Assembly: GCA_027315205.1 (NCBI GenBank)
Contig: DAHUYM010000006.1
Location: 92,481 to 156,480, forward strand
Direction: 5' to 3'
Origin: Leptospirillum sp.
Lineage (GTDB): Bacteria; Nitrospirota; Leptospirillia; Leptospirillales; Leptospirillaceae
Length of the DNA: 64,000 nt
Position numbers and translations under genes: made by a program. The notes beneath the pieces were generated by a model. It was not told where the DNA came from and did not search any database. It was given only the letters and a program-made list of their open reading frames with translations. Below, piece by piece: positions 44,515-53,084 of this stretch; position 1 is the first letter of the stretch; the number at the start of each line of letters is the position of its first letter.

Positions 44515-45373
44515 CACCTTTTGGAATCGATATCGACTCTTTAATCGATCTTTGTAAAAATCCATATAAATAAAAACAATGAATTCCATGACATGCTCTC
44601 TTGATCCGTCCGTCACATCTCGGGGATATCATCAGGTCGTCTGGAATCCTGATTCCGGTACAACAGGGATGGGTCCCCGTCCCTGACAGTCCGCCGGCAT
44701 CCCCCACTTTCACCCACCACGGAAAATCAAGCCGTCCTGAGACCTGCCCCACAAGCCGCACCAAAACAGGAGAGGGGGAACTCCCGAACCCTTCCTGTTT
44801 CAGGGTCGGCAGGTATCCTTATTTTGAGGAACACGAAAGTGGCGGTCCCGATGGAAAGCACCGGACTCGCACCCATTATTGCTCCCGACATCGATCTCGC
44901 AAGAGAATTCTCCCGTTCCGTACCGGAAAGGACTCGACTCCTTATGATTGATCTCCTGAATGGGAAGAAGGCGGTCGCGCTCGGCGAAGCGACCCACGGA
45001 ACATCGGAATGCGGCCCGATAAGAGAAGAGATTTCAATGGTTCTTCTTAGGGTGGAACACAGTTTTCGATTCGTCGCGGGGAAGGCAATCGGCCCGATAT
45101 CTGTAAGCAGAATCCGTACATCCGCACCGGTCAGGTCGGGTCCCCTGTCCCGGCCATTCATTCCGGGGCATTGGCGGGCCGAGAGATGCTCCCGGAAACG
45201 CGGCCGCAGGGACTCATAACCTAAGCACCAAAGGAGGCGTCTGGCGCGGGCCTTTGCATCAACGCTCGAATGAACACCAAACGGTTTTGAACCCGAATCC
45301 CCTTGAATCCGCGTCAAAGGCTCTGCTAGAGTGATAGGTAGAATCTTTTACCCATTTCCAACGGAGCCTGACC
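44515..45373. other. Region without intact gene between mraZ promoter and fmdB
   Basis: About 860 bases. The first 100 are A/T-rich. 44600-44820 shows no supported gene. 44824-45219 holds the esterase remnant. 45303-45332 has TTGAAT and TAGAGT with an 18-base spacer, a weak promoter candidate for the FmdB-like gene. Opposing frames in this stretch are of similar length and poor composition. Confidence 0.5.
44824..45219 (+). pseudogene. Erythromycin-esterase-like gene remnant
   Basis: An open frame of 131 codons (TTG start). Residues 44-85 or so read KKAVALGEATHGTSE followed by IREEISMVLLRVEHSFRFVAG. This matches the N-terminal motif of the erythromycin esterase family (LGEATHGT-E, then Arg/Glu-rich helix and GF-x-VA). 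Full-length members have about 400 residues; here the homology ends near residue 95 and the rest is arginine/proline-rich and unlike the family. No SD. I read it as a decayed fragment rather than a working gene. Confidence 0.55.
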
Positions 45374-45616
45374 ATGCCGATTTATGAATATCTTTGCAGC
45401 GGATGCGGAAAACGCTTCTCCCTCCTTCAGTCCATTCACGTCGGTACCGGGGAAACGGACTGTCCGGAATGCAAAAGCTTTGATGTCCGGAAAATCCCTT
45501 CCACCTTCAGCAGTGCCGCCGGAGATTCCTTCGGGAGCGGGGAGGTCGCGGCTTCCTCGGCGACCTCGTCCCAGGGCAGCGGAAGTTGTTGCGGTGGGGG
45601 TTGCTGCGGGATGTGA
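45374..45616 (+). CDS. FmdB-family zinc ribbon protein
   Basis: An 80-aa protein beginning MPIYEYLCSGCGKRFSLLQS, with CSGC and CPEC pairs that form a zinc ribbon, as in the FmdB regulatory family. A Ser/Gly-rich linker leads to a Cys-rich tail, SCCGGGCCGM, which may bind metal. GGAG lies eight bases before the ATG. FmdB was linked to formamidase/acetamidase regulation, but for most members no role is known. Confidence 0.88.
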   Translation: MPIYEYLCSGCGKRFSLLQSIHVGTGETDCPECKSFDVRKIPSTFSSAAGDSFGSGEVAASSATSSQGSGSCCGGGCCGM

Positions 45617-45643
45617 GGCAAGACCTCCATCCGTCCCGACCCG

Positions 45644-46222
45644 ATGCGACATTTCCTTCCTTCCTTTCCGATACGTTTCCCGGTGAACCGCCTCATGGTA
45701 CCCGCGTTCTTTTTTGCCGGGGTTTTGCTATCGGGCGGTTGCCATCTGAAAACGTCGAGCCCCCTCTCCATGCTTGCCAGTACTCCGAAGGTCATCGCAC
45801 AGGACGATACGACCTTCATTCTCGTGCCACTCGATGTCACCGACAAGGGAGCACGAACACTCAGGGTTCACCTGCGCCACTCCCTTATCGACCTTTCGGC
45901 CGGCGGGATGAACTTCCGCATAAAAGGATCCGATACCTACACCTTCATTCTCCATCATGCCGACAAGCCCTTTTCTTCCGTCTATCCCTCCTCCTGGTCC
46001 CGTTCATGGGTGGATCATGCCCTTTCCCACAAGGATACCGTGGTCCACGCCGTGAGCCGCCAATCGTTTCCACTTCTTTTCGTGTACCAGGGGAAGCTGG
46101 GGAACATCGATCACATGACCCTTCACCTCGTCTATTCCTACCCCCAGACGGCTACGAACGACGAGGTCCTCCTGGACGTCCCCATGTCCGGAGCCTCTCT
46201 TTCTTCCTCATCCGGCTACTGA
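45644..46222 (+). CDS. Predicted lipoprotein, function unknown
   Basis: A 192-aa protein. The N-terminal hydrophobic stretch VPAFFFAGVLLSGGC ends in a lipobox (LSGGC, Cys near residue 33). The long basic start may instead begin at the Met of LMVPAFFF, giving a more usual signal. The mature domain shows beta-rich alternation and no family I recognise. It follows the FmdB-like gene by 27 bases in the same direction and ends at a terminator shared with the peroxiredoxin. Confidence 0.75.
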   Translation: MRHFLPSFPIRFPVNRLMVPAFFFAGVLLSGGCHLKTSSPLSMLASTPKVIAQDDTTFILVPLDVTDKGARTLRVHLRHSLIDLSAGGMNFRIKGSDTYTFILHHADKPFSSVYPSSWSRSWVDHALSHKDTVVHAVSRQSFPLLFVYQGKLGNIDHMTLHLVYSYPQTATNDEVLLDVPMSGASLSSSSGY

Positions 46223-46240
46223 GGGATCGGCCCAAAAACA

Positions 46241-46271
46241 AAAAAGGGGAAGAGCCCCAAGGCCCTTCCCC
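46241..46271 (-). terminator. Intrinsic terminator of the peroxiredoxin gene
   Basis: On the minus strand GGGGAAGGGC pairs with GCTCTTCCCC around a short loop, followed by TTTTTTG. It lies between convergent genes ending at 46222 and 46295. Confidence 0.8.
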
Positions 46272-46294
46272 CGCGAATCGACCCCGTTCTCCCC

Positions 46295-46756
46295 TTATTT
46301 CAGGGCTTCGAGCGCCTTAAGGATATCCGCGTCATCACGGGCGGTCAGGATCTCCTGAACCTTGACATAACGGACGGTTCCCTTCTTGTCGACGATCACG
46401 GTCGCGCGCTTGTTGATGTTGGCATCTTCGATAAACAAGCCGTAATCCTTGCAGGCCGAACGCTTGAGGTCGGACAGGAGGGTGTGCTTGAGCTTCAGGT
46501 GGTCCCGCCAGGCCTTGTGGCTCCACGTACTGTCGGTGCTGATCCCGAACACCACCGAATCGGCGTGGTCGAACTTCGGAAGGTCGTTCGAAAAGCAGGT
46601 GTTCTCGTTGGTGCAGACCGGGCTCCAATCGAGAGGATAAAACGCCAGAACGACATTCTTCTTTCCCCGGAACGAGGAAAGGGTCACTTTGTTCTTGTCC
46701 TGATCTTCAAGGGTGAAATCGGGAGCCATATCCCCCACTTTGACTTCTGCTGCCAT
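46295..46756 (-). CDS. Peroxiredoxin (AhpC/TSA family)
   Basis: A 153-aa thiol peroxidase with a thioredoxin fold. The peroxidatic site is [11 protein letters not shown] (Cys near residue 47), with Pro, Thr and the downstream Arg expected for reduction of hydroperoxides. A second Cys lies in TCFSND, five residues after it, and another in RSACKDYG. It resembles AhpE/BCP-type proteins. GGAGG lies nine bases before the ATG. It is monocistronic and probably part of oxidative defence in an iron-oxidising lifestyle (inference). Confidence 0.92.
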   Translation of the reverse strand: MAAEVKVGDMAPDFTLEDQDKNKVTLSSFRGKKNVVLAFYPLDWSPVCTNENTCFSNDLPKFDHADSVVFGISTDSTWSHKAWRDHLKLKHTLLSDLKRSACKDYGLFIEDANINKRATVIVDKKGTVRYVKVQEILTARDDADILKALEALK

Positions 46757-46835
46757 AATATGAATCCTCCAATTGACTCAAGAAATGACGGTTAATCCTG
46801 CCCCGCCCTGAGGAGGGGTGTTCCCTAAGGCCGGC

Positions 46836-47756
46836 CTAAACGCCTGTATTGACCGGCCGGCGGCGCGTTCCGTTCTTAAGGACGTCGGCCACTGTCTTCC
46901 CGATCAGGGAAGGGTTGTCGACGACCGTGATGTCATGGCGTTCCAGGAACGCCATTTTTTCCCTGGCCGTTCCCTTGCCTCCTGACACGATCGCACCCGC
47001 ATGGCCCATGCGGCGGCCGGGGGGAGCGGTCAAGCCCGCGATGAACCCGACGACTGGCTTGGTCATCTCGTTCCGGGCGAAAACAGCAGCCTTTTCCTCG
47101 TCTTCTCCGCCGATCTCTCCGATCATGACGACCGCTTCTGTCTCGGGATCGTCTTCGAACAGGTCCAGGACATCAACGAAGTTCAGTCCCCGGACAGGAT
47201 CTCCGCCGATCCCGACGCAGGTGGATTCGCCGAGGCCGAGCTGGGTCAATTGCCAGACAGCCTCATAGGTCAGGGTTCCGCTGCGGGATACGACGCCTAC
47301 CCTTCCCCTCTTGTGGATGTATCCGGGCATGATGCCGATCTTCGCGCCGTCTGGAGTGATGACGCCGGGACAGTTCGGACCGATGAGCCGGATCCTGGCC
47401 CCTTCGGCATTCCGGGCATCCAGGACTCTCCGGACACGCACCATATCCAGCACGGGAATGCCTTCGGTGATACAGACGATCAATGGGATGGAGGCCGCGA
47501 TCGATTCGAGGATCGCATCCGCAGCGAATGCCGGCGGGACGAAGATCAGGGAGACGTCGGGATTCTCGGCGCTTTTTGCGTCGAATACCGAATTCCAGAC
47601 CGGGAACCCTTCATGGGTTGTTCCCCCCTTTCCCGGAGTGACGCCGCCCACGACCTTGGTTCCATAATCCCTGCAGGCCATCGCATGGTAGGTGCCTTCC
47701 TTGCCCGTGATCCCCTGGACAATCACCCGGGTCGAACGGTCGACCAAAATGCTCAT
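46836..47756 (-). CDS. sucD: Succinyl-CoA synthetase alpha subunit
   Basis: A 306-aa CoA-binding subunit. [15 protein letters not shown] and [15 protein letters not shown] at the N-terminus bind CoA; the phosphohistidine lies in [17 protein letters not shown] near residue 250. The start at 47756 overlaps the sucC stop as ATGA. In the reductive TCA cycle the enzyme makes succinyl-CoA from succinate at ATP cost. The frame open to 47951 is a shadow. Confidence 0.96.
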   Translation of the reverse strand: MSILVDRSTRVIVQGITGKEGTYHAMACRDYGTKVVGGVTPGKGGTTHEGFPVWNSVFDAKSAENPDVSLIFVPPAFAADAILESIAASIPLIVCITEGIPVLDMVRVRRVLDARNAEGARIRLIGPNCPGVITPDGAKIGIMPGYIHKRGRVGVVSRSGTLTYEAVWQLTQLGLGESTCVGIGGDPVRGLNFVDVLDLFEDDPETEAVVMIGEIGGEDEEKAAVFARNEMTKPVVGFIAGLTAPPGRRMGHAGAIVSGGKGTAREKMAFLERHDITVVDNPSLIGKTVADVLKNGTRRRPVNTGV

Positions 47757-48943
47757 TTCCCCCCCTTCACGGAAAGAACGATTTTTTCTGCCCCTTCGAA
47801 GAGCTCTTCCGCGACCTGGATATCCAGGCCCGAGTCCTTGAGCATCTCCCGGCCTTCTTTCGCATTCGTGCCCTGGAGCCGAACGACGAGGGGAACCGTG
47901 ACCTTGACGTCCTTCGCTGCGGCGATGATACCGCCGGCAATCCTTTCGCACCGGACGATCCCGCCGAAGATGTTGACAAAAATCCCCTTCACGTGCGGGT
48001 CGCCAAGAATAATCCGGAAAGCCTGCTCGACCGTCTCCTGACTTGCGCCTCCGCCGACATCCAGAAAGTTAGCGGGAGATCCTCCGGCCAGGGCGATCAC
48101 GTCCATGGTCGCCATGGCGAGCCCTGCACCGTTCACCATACAGGCAATGTTCCCGTCGAGCTTCACGTAATTCAGGTTGTACTTCGAAGCCTCGATCTCG
48201 AGTTCGTTCTCCTCGGAGGGGTCTCTGAGCGATCGGATCTCGGGGTGCCGCCCCAATGCGTTGTCATCGAACGCCACCTTCGCGTCCAGGGCGACGAGAG
48301 TGTTTTCCTTCGTCAGCACCAACGGATTGACCTCGATCAAACTCGCATCCTTCCGGACGAAAAAGTCGACAAGGTCCCGCACCAGGTTCACGAACTGGGA
48401 CTGGACCGGGAACGGAAGTCCCAGAAAGCCGAACAGGCGGCGTCCGATATAGGGGGAATAGCCTTCCGCCGGATCGATCGACAGGTGAAGGATCTTTTCG
48501 GGACGGTTTTCCGCCACTTCCTCGATTTCCATCCCGCCTTCGGTGCTGGCGATCAGGGTGATCCGTCGTTGGCTCCGGTCGACGACCGCCCCCAGGTAAA
48601 ATTCCTTGGCGATATTCGACCCTTCCTCGATCCAGATCTTCTGGACCACCCGTCCTTCAGGACCGGTCTGATGGGTCACAAGGACCTTTCCCAGAAGAGT
48701 CTCGACGAATCCCGGGATTTCCCCGATTTTCCTGGCGATTTTTACGCCGCCGGCTTTTCCGCGTCCTCCGGCATGTATCTGCGCCTTGACAGCCCAGACG
48801 GAAGGACGGTTCTCACCGGTGAAGAGACCCGACGAGGAAAGGGCGGAAGAGATCGCTTCCTTCGACTCGACGAGGATCCCGTTTGGAACCGGGATTCCGA
48901 ACTCCTTGAAAAGTTCCTTGGCCTGATATTCGTGGATATTCAA
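47753..48943 (-). CDS. sucC: Succinyl-CoA synthetase beta subunit
   Basis: A 396-aa ATP-grasp subunit. [22 protein letters not shown] opens the ATP-grasp fold; [28 protein letters not shown] and [17 protein letters not shown] are family marks. The start codon is TTG at 48943 with AAGGAG eight bases upstream. It follows frdA by 63 bases. Confidence 0.96.
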   Translation of the reverse strand: MNIHEYQAKELFKEFGIPVPNGILVESKEAISSALSSSGLFTGENRPSVWAVKAQIHAGGRGKAGGVKIARKIGEIPGFVETLLGKVLVTHQTGPEGRVVQKIWIEEGSNIAKEFYLGAVVDRSQRRITLIASTEGGMEIEEVAENRPEKILHLSIDPAEGYSPYIGRRLFGFLGLPFPVQSQFVNLVRDLVDFFVRKDASLIEVNPLVLTKENTLVALDAKVAFDDNALGRHPEIRSLRDPSEENELEIEASKYNLNYVKLDGNIACMVNGAGLAMATMDVIALAGGSPANFLDVGGGASQETVEQAFRIILGDPHVKGIFVNIFGGIVRCERIAGGIIAAAKDVKVTVPLVVRLQGTNAKEGREMLKDSGLDIQVAEELFEGAEKIVLSVKGGK

Positions 48944-49006
48944 TCAAACTCTCCTTCCGCTGATCGGCTCGCTCGGGACAAGGGGTGGCCGGACACTCGG
49001 AACCGG

Positions 49007-50629
49007 TCACGCAAGGGCATTGTCAGGATGGTTTCGGTAATCCGGAAAAAGAAGGGGGGCTTCGGAGAGGTGGGTTCCCGGAAACTCCCGTTCAAGTTCG
49101 TTCTCGAATCGTTCTACATGCGTAACACTGACTTCGTGCCATGAAAACGGATTTCTTTTCTGGGCTTCCTCGCTCGCGATCATGCCGACACGGCGGCCGT
49201 AGACGAACACCTCGAGAAGAGAATTTCCCATCAGGCGATTCTTTCCATGCACACCGCCGGACACTTCCCCCGCCACATAGAGGTGGGGCACGGACGTATG
49301 GCCCATGGTATCGGTCGTCACGCCCCCGTTTTGATAGTGGAGCGTCGGATAGACGAGAATCGGCTGAACGGTACAGTCGACCTGGTGTTTTCCCATCAGC
49401 TTGACGATGTTCGGGAAGCGCTTGGAGACGGTGCCCTCTCCCATGTCCCTGTCGATCGAAGCCAGGTCGAGATAGACCCCGAAATGTCCCGCAGGCGTCC
49501 TGACACCCCGCCCCTCTTCGCACTCCCGGATAATGGCGGCCGCGACGACATCGCGGGTCTCGAGCTCGGGAACGAATCTTTTCCCGGATTTGTTGTAGAG
49601 CCGTGCTCCCGCGCCCCGAACGGCCTCGGTAATCAGCATCCCGGCCATTTCCGAAGGATAGATCACCCCTGTGGGGTGATACTGGAAACTGTCCATGTTG
49701 ATCAACCCCGCTCCAAGGCGGTACGCCATCACCAGACCGTCCCCGGTGGCACCGAAATGGTTCGATGTGGCGAAGCTCCCGATATGAAGCCGGCCCGTAC
49801 CACCCGTGGCCAGAAGCACCGATTTGGCTTTGACCCATTTGAGCTTTCCGCTGTCGACGTCCCGGAAGACGGCCCCGGCGCAAGACCCTTCCGGACCCTG
49901 AAGAAGTTCCACCGCCGGGGCAAACTCCCAGATCGCGACTCCCGAATTCAAGAGATCTTCTTTCAGGACCCGGACGATCTCGAGACCGGTATAGTCCTTC
50001 GCGGAGATCAGGCGCGGCCGGCTGGTACCCCCTCCCTTCCGGAGAGAAAGGTTCCCGCTCGAATCGCGGTCGAAGAGGACGCCTTTCCGGACAAGCCATC
50101 CGATCACGTCGGGACCTTCCTTCACGAGAACGGACAGAAGGTCGGGCTTTCCTACGAAATGACCGCCCCTGTAAGCATCCTTGAAATGATTGACGGGGCT
50201 GTCGTCTCCGCCCAGGGCGACCTGAATGCCGCCTTCGGCCATGACCGTATTGGAGTCTCCGACCCGAAGCTTGGTTGCCAGAAGCACCTTGGCGCCCGAC
50301 TCCTGGGCGAACAGGGCTGCCGTCATTCCGGCCCCGCCTCCCCCGATGATGAGAAGGTCGACATCGGCGTCGGGCTCTTTGGGAACCATCCTGTCGACTT
50401 TCGTTTCGAGGAGGCTTCGGGATTCCAGTATCTGGGAAATCTCGTCCGGAACCACATCCCCCTTGTTGCATCCGACCCTCAAAGTCGATTTGTGCTCGGG
50501 ACGATAGTCGGGGTAATAGCGGGAAAGCAGATTCTGGCGTTCCGACCCTTCAATCTTCGGGGGATCGGACGGGTCCAGGGAGGGAACATGGTCGTAGGGA
50601 TTGGAGGAAAGCCCTCCGGAAGCGGTCAT
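49007..50629 (-). CDS. frdA: Fumarate reductase/succinate dehydrogenase flavoprotein subunit
   Basis: A 540-aa FAD protein. The FAD loop LLIIGGGGAGMTAALFA lies near residue 75; VMAEGGIQVALG, FQYHPTGVIYP (active-site His-Pro-Thr-Gly), and NGGVTTDTMGHTSVPHLYVAGE are clear. An N-terminal extension of about 70 residues precedes the FAD fold. ATG at 50629 overlaps the frdB stop as ATGA; the ATG at 50641 touches AAGAAGGA and is an alternative. In this pathway it would reduce fumarate. Confidence 0.94.
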   Translation of the reverse strand: MTASGGLSSNPYDHVPSLDPSDPPKIEGSERQNLLSRYYPDYRPEHKSTLRVGCNKGDVVPDEISQILESRSLLETKVDRMVPKEPDADVDLLIIGGGGAGMTAALFAQESGAKVLLATKLRVGDSNTVMAEGGIQVALGGDDSPVNHFKDAYRGGHFVGKPDLLSVLVKEGPDVIGWLVRKGVLFDRDSSGNLSLRKGGGTSRPRLISAKDYTGLEIVRVLKEDLLNSGVAIWEFAPAVELLQGPEGSCAGAVFRDVDSGKLKWVKAKSVLLATGGTGRLHIGSFATSNHFGATGDGLVMAYRLGAGLINMDSFQYHPTGVIYPSEMAGMLITEAVRGAGARLYNKSGKRFVPELETRDVVAAAIIRECEEGRGVRTPAGHFGVYLDLASIDRDMGEGTVSKRFPNIVKLMGKHQVDCTVQPILVYPTLHYQNGGVTTDTMGHTSVPHLYVAGEVSGGVHGKNRLMGNSLLEVFVYGRRVGMIASEEAQKRNPFSWHEVSVTHVERFENELEREFPGTHLSEAPLLFPDYRNHPDNALA

Positions 50630-51312
50630 TTCGTTTCGCATTCCTTCTTGAGGAGATTCGGGTCCAAACCGCCCAGCCGGTCGAGGTCCGCATCATACGA
50701 CCCCGCATGCACGGCTTCGAGTCGAACTTTCAGGTTTTCGGGAAAGGGAAGCTCTCTTGCCCCATAGGCGCGGCGGGCATAAAGTGCGATCTCGTGGGGG
50801 GCCATTTCCGCGATGCACCGAGAGACGCAAAGGCCGCACATCACGCAGCTCATCGTCTCCTCCGTGACCGTCTTGAAATCCCCGAAAACAGCACGCCAGA
50901 CACTGTCGCGAACGTCGATGCCCTGGGGGCAAACTTCCGTACAGGCATTGCAGTTTCGGCATGTCGCGGACTCGGGATACAGCTCGAAAAGCCCTTCTTT
51001 CGGATCCGGAAGGGTTTCGATGTTGTAGTTGGCCCTTTGGGAGGGGAACGATGCGATGAGGCTGAATGCCATGTCCGCCTTGACCAGGGTCTGGCAGGCC
51101 AGGGCGTTGTAAAGGTGGAAATCCCCCGGCATCCGGTAGACGGCGGCACAGGCTCCGCAAACCCCTCCCAGACAGCCGATCCCGTGAATGACCTCATGAC
51201 CGGTGTGCCACATGGCTTGCACCATTGTCAGGCCCTCGGGAACCTGCCATTCCTTCCCGTTGATCCATACCCGAATCAACTGCGCCCCTTCGGGAACCTC
51301 ATATCGAAACAT
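50626..51312 (-). CDS. frdB: Fumarate reductase/succinate dehydrogenase iron-sulfur subunit
   Basis: A 228-aa protein with an N-terminal plant-ferredoxin-like 2Fe-2S part (CLGGVCGACAAVY, then a distal Cys in NALACQT) and a C-terminal bacterial-ferredoxin part with CRNCNACTEVCP and CVMCGLCVSRC. No membrane anchor subunit is encoded next to it. It passes electrons to FrdA. The C-terminal 35 residues are extra and acidic. Confidence 0.92.
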   Translation of the reverse strand: MFRYEVPEGAQLIRVWINGKEWQVPEGLTMVQAMWHTGHEVIHGIGCLGGVCGACAAVYRMPGDFHLYNALACQTLVKADMAFSLIASFPSQRANYNIETLPDPKEGLFELYPESATCRNCNACTEVCPQGIDVRDSVWRAVFGDFKTVTEETMSCVMCGLCVSRCIAEMAPHEIALYARRAYGARELPFPENLKVRLEAVHAGSYDADLDRLGGLDPNLLKKECETK

Positions 51313-51437
51313 CGACCACCCCGAGACAAATTAAGATTGGACCGTCCGAATTCTTCGAGAGCATCCGGAAAGATCGAGAAGGTGAGATTGAGAAAAAATG
51401 TCTTCGAAGTTTACCAGATCCGGCAAGGGGTCTTCAA

Positions 51438-52034
51438 TCACGCATTGGTTTTGGGAGAGGTTTCTTCCCGTTTGGCTTTCTTGACGATCGCCCCCCAGAG
51501 CTTGCCGATCGAAGGGCTGATGTAGGGCGGCTCGCCGGGTTCTTCCTGGCGCGTCGGATGGTACTTCACGGCCACAAAACGCATCACGGTCAACACCAGG
51601 AGAAGAATGACCAGTTCTATCGCTCTCACAACCGATTCTCCCGAAAACCAGATGACCAGCGCCTCCGAGAGGAAGACCGCCAGCACCGTGTCCACGATGA
51701 AGGTGATCTTGACCCTCCCGAGCGTAAAATAGGCCGCCACGGTCCGGGAAACCTCCAGAAGCGCCAGTATCAGCAGGCTGTCGACGAGGAGGGTCTTGAG
51801 AACGCTCAGGAGACCGTTCGGGATTTCCCTGAAGGAAGAAAAGGCCGTCTCCAGAGTCGCCCAGATCATGACGCTCAGTTGAATCACGAGGAGAGCGATG
51901 AGCACACCTTTGACACCCTTCAGGTACCAGGAAGGCACGGATTCCGATCCCCAGTGTTTCGAAGCCCGGGAATCGCTCTCAGGTGAATTTCCGTCAGAGT
52001 GTGACTGCTTCAGATTGTCTTCGTTGCCGAACAT
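51438..52034 (-). CDS. PsiE-like four-helix membrane protein
   Basis: A 198-aa protein with a hydrophilic N-terminus (about 38 residues) and four hydrophobic helices, for example GVLIALLVIQLSVMIWATL and SVVRAIELVILLLVLTVMR. It resembles the phosphate-starvation-inducible PsiE family (PF06146), whose role is unknown. It lies between ccl and frdB. A membrane-anchor role for the Frd complex is possible from position, but there are no conserved heme His residues. Confidence 0.75.
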   Translation of the reverse strand: MFGNEDNLKQSHSDGNSPESDSRASKHWGSESVPSWYLKGVKGVLIALLVIQLSVMIWATLETAFSSFREIPNGLLSVLKTLLVDSLLILALLEVSRTVAAYFTLGRVKITFIVDTVLAVFLSEALVIWFSGESVVRAIELVILLLVLTVMRFVAVKYHPTRQEEPGEPPYISPSIGKLWGAIVKKAKREETSPKTNA

Positions 52035-52126
52035 GCCGGATACCTCTCGGGAAGAGTTTCCATGAGGGATGTTACCTGGGGTTCAAGACCACGCCAAAGG
52101 TGAGGGATCAGGAGGGAGGCCTCTTT

Positions 52127-52151
52127 GGGCCCGCCGCTATACGGCAGGCCC
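52127..52151 (-). terminator. GC-rich hairpin downstream of ccl
   Basis: On the minus strand GGGCC-t-GCCG pairs with CGGC-GGGCCC-type arms over a TATAG-like loop, 13 bases after the ccl stop. There is no T run, so termination is uncertain; it may instead stabilise the ccl transcript. Confidence 0.45.
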
Positions 52152-52163
52152 ATAAGGATACGA

Positions 52164-52964
52164 TTACTTCCGGGTCGGCACATTCCGGACGGGAGGACCA
52201 TCATACTCATACGTACCTTCCTCGAGCCTCCGAAAGGGTTTCTCCCGGTTCCATTCTTCAACGACATGGGCCACGATGCCGGGAATGCGGGCGATGATGA
52301 AAATGCCTTTTCCGTTCTTCCAGGACATTCCCATTTCGGAGATGATCGCCGCAATCATTCCGTCCACGTTCAGGGGAAGAGGTTTCTTGGAATCTTCTTC
52401 GAGACAATCCTGGATTGCAACGGCAAACTCTACGTACCGATTGGAAAAACCATACTCTTTCGCAAGTTCGAGAAGCCTGATGGTCCGGGGGTCTCGCTTG
52501 TAGATCTTGTGTCCGTACCCGGGGAAACGCTTCTTCTTGGAAGCAAAATCGTTCACGACTTTTCGTGCGTGCGCCTTGACGTCCGAAACCTCTCCCGTCA
52601 GCTGTTCCTGATAGACTTTCGCGCACTGTTCGATCGCGCCTCCGTGGTGATCTCCGAGGGTCAGGACCCCACCGGCCACAGCAGCGTTCAACGGGTTTCC
52701 GCCTGAAAAGACCGTCCGGGCCGCCACGACCGAAGGGGGTCCGATGCCATGGTCGATACAGGCCACAAGCATGGATTCCATCATCTTCCGCTCCCGCTCT
52801 GTCGGCAGTTCCCCTTTCAAGACCAAATAGATCGCCTCGGCGAAAGACACGTTCCCGACCAGATCATCCAGCGGGTATCCGCGGACAACCGTCTTGCCAT
52901 CGACATGTCCGGCAACCGACGTTTTCCAAAGTTTCGTCGACGCCCCTTCTTTTTCTTCCGACAT
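52164..52964 (-). CDS. ccl: Citryl-CoA lyase
   Basis: A 266-aa protein of the citrate-synthase fold. It has GDHHGGAIEQC and PGYGHKIYKRDPR, the two His regions of the family, but lacks the N-terminal domain that gives citrate synthase about 430 residues. The short length matches citryl-CoA lyase of Hydrogenobacter, which cleaves citryl-CoA to acetyl-CoA and oxaloacetate. The two citryl-CoA synthetase subunits encoded nearby support this. ATG at 52964 has GGGAGG five bases upstream. Confidence 0.92.
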   Translation of the reverse strand: MSEEKEGASTKLWKTSVAGHVDGKTVVRGYPLDDLVGNVSFAEAIYLVLKGELPTERERKMMESMLVACIDHGIGPPSVVAARTVFSGGNPLNAAVAGGVLTLGDHHGGAIEQCAKVYQEQLTGEVSDVKAHARKVVNDFASKKKRFPGYGHKIYKRDPRTIRLLELAKEYGFSNRYVEFAVAIQDCLEEDSKKPLPLNVDGMIAAIISEMGMSWKNGKGIFIIARIPGIVAHVVEEWNREKPFRRLEEGTYEYDGPPVRNVPTRK

Positions 52965-53032
52965 GGTTCCTCCCAAAGAGTTACCGGCTCGCTTTTTCCG
53001 GAAAAACGGACTGAAATGCCCGGTCCGAACGC

Positions 53033-53065
53033 AAAAAGAGCCGGTGAGGGTTACCCCACCGGCTC
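53033..53065 (-). terminator. Intrinsic terminator after acnA
   Basis: On the minus strand GAGCCGGTG pairs with its complement CACCGGCTC over a short loop and is followed by TTTTT. It lies between the acnA stop (53085) and the ccl start (52964), so ccl probably needs read-through or its own promoter. Confidence 0.88.
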
Positions 53066-53084
53066 CAATGGTTGAATCGGTTTT

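Noticed and set aside
44727..45317. 196-codon minus-strand frame
   Set aside because: Antisense to the esterase-like remnant; composition Arg/Ser/Pro-rich and no motif.
49247..50767. 506-codon plus-strand open frame
   Set aside because: Antisense to frdA and frdB; no recognisable domain and no SD.
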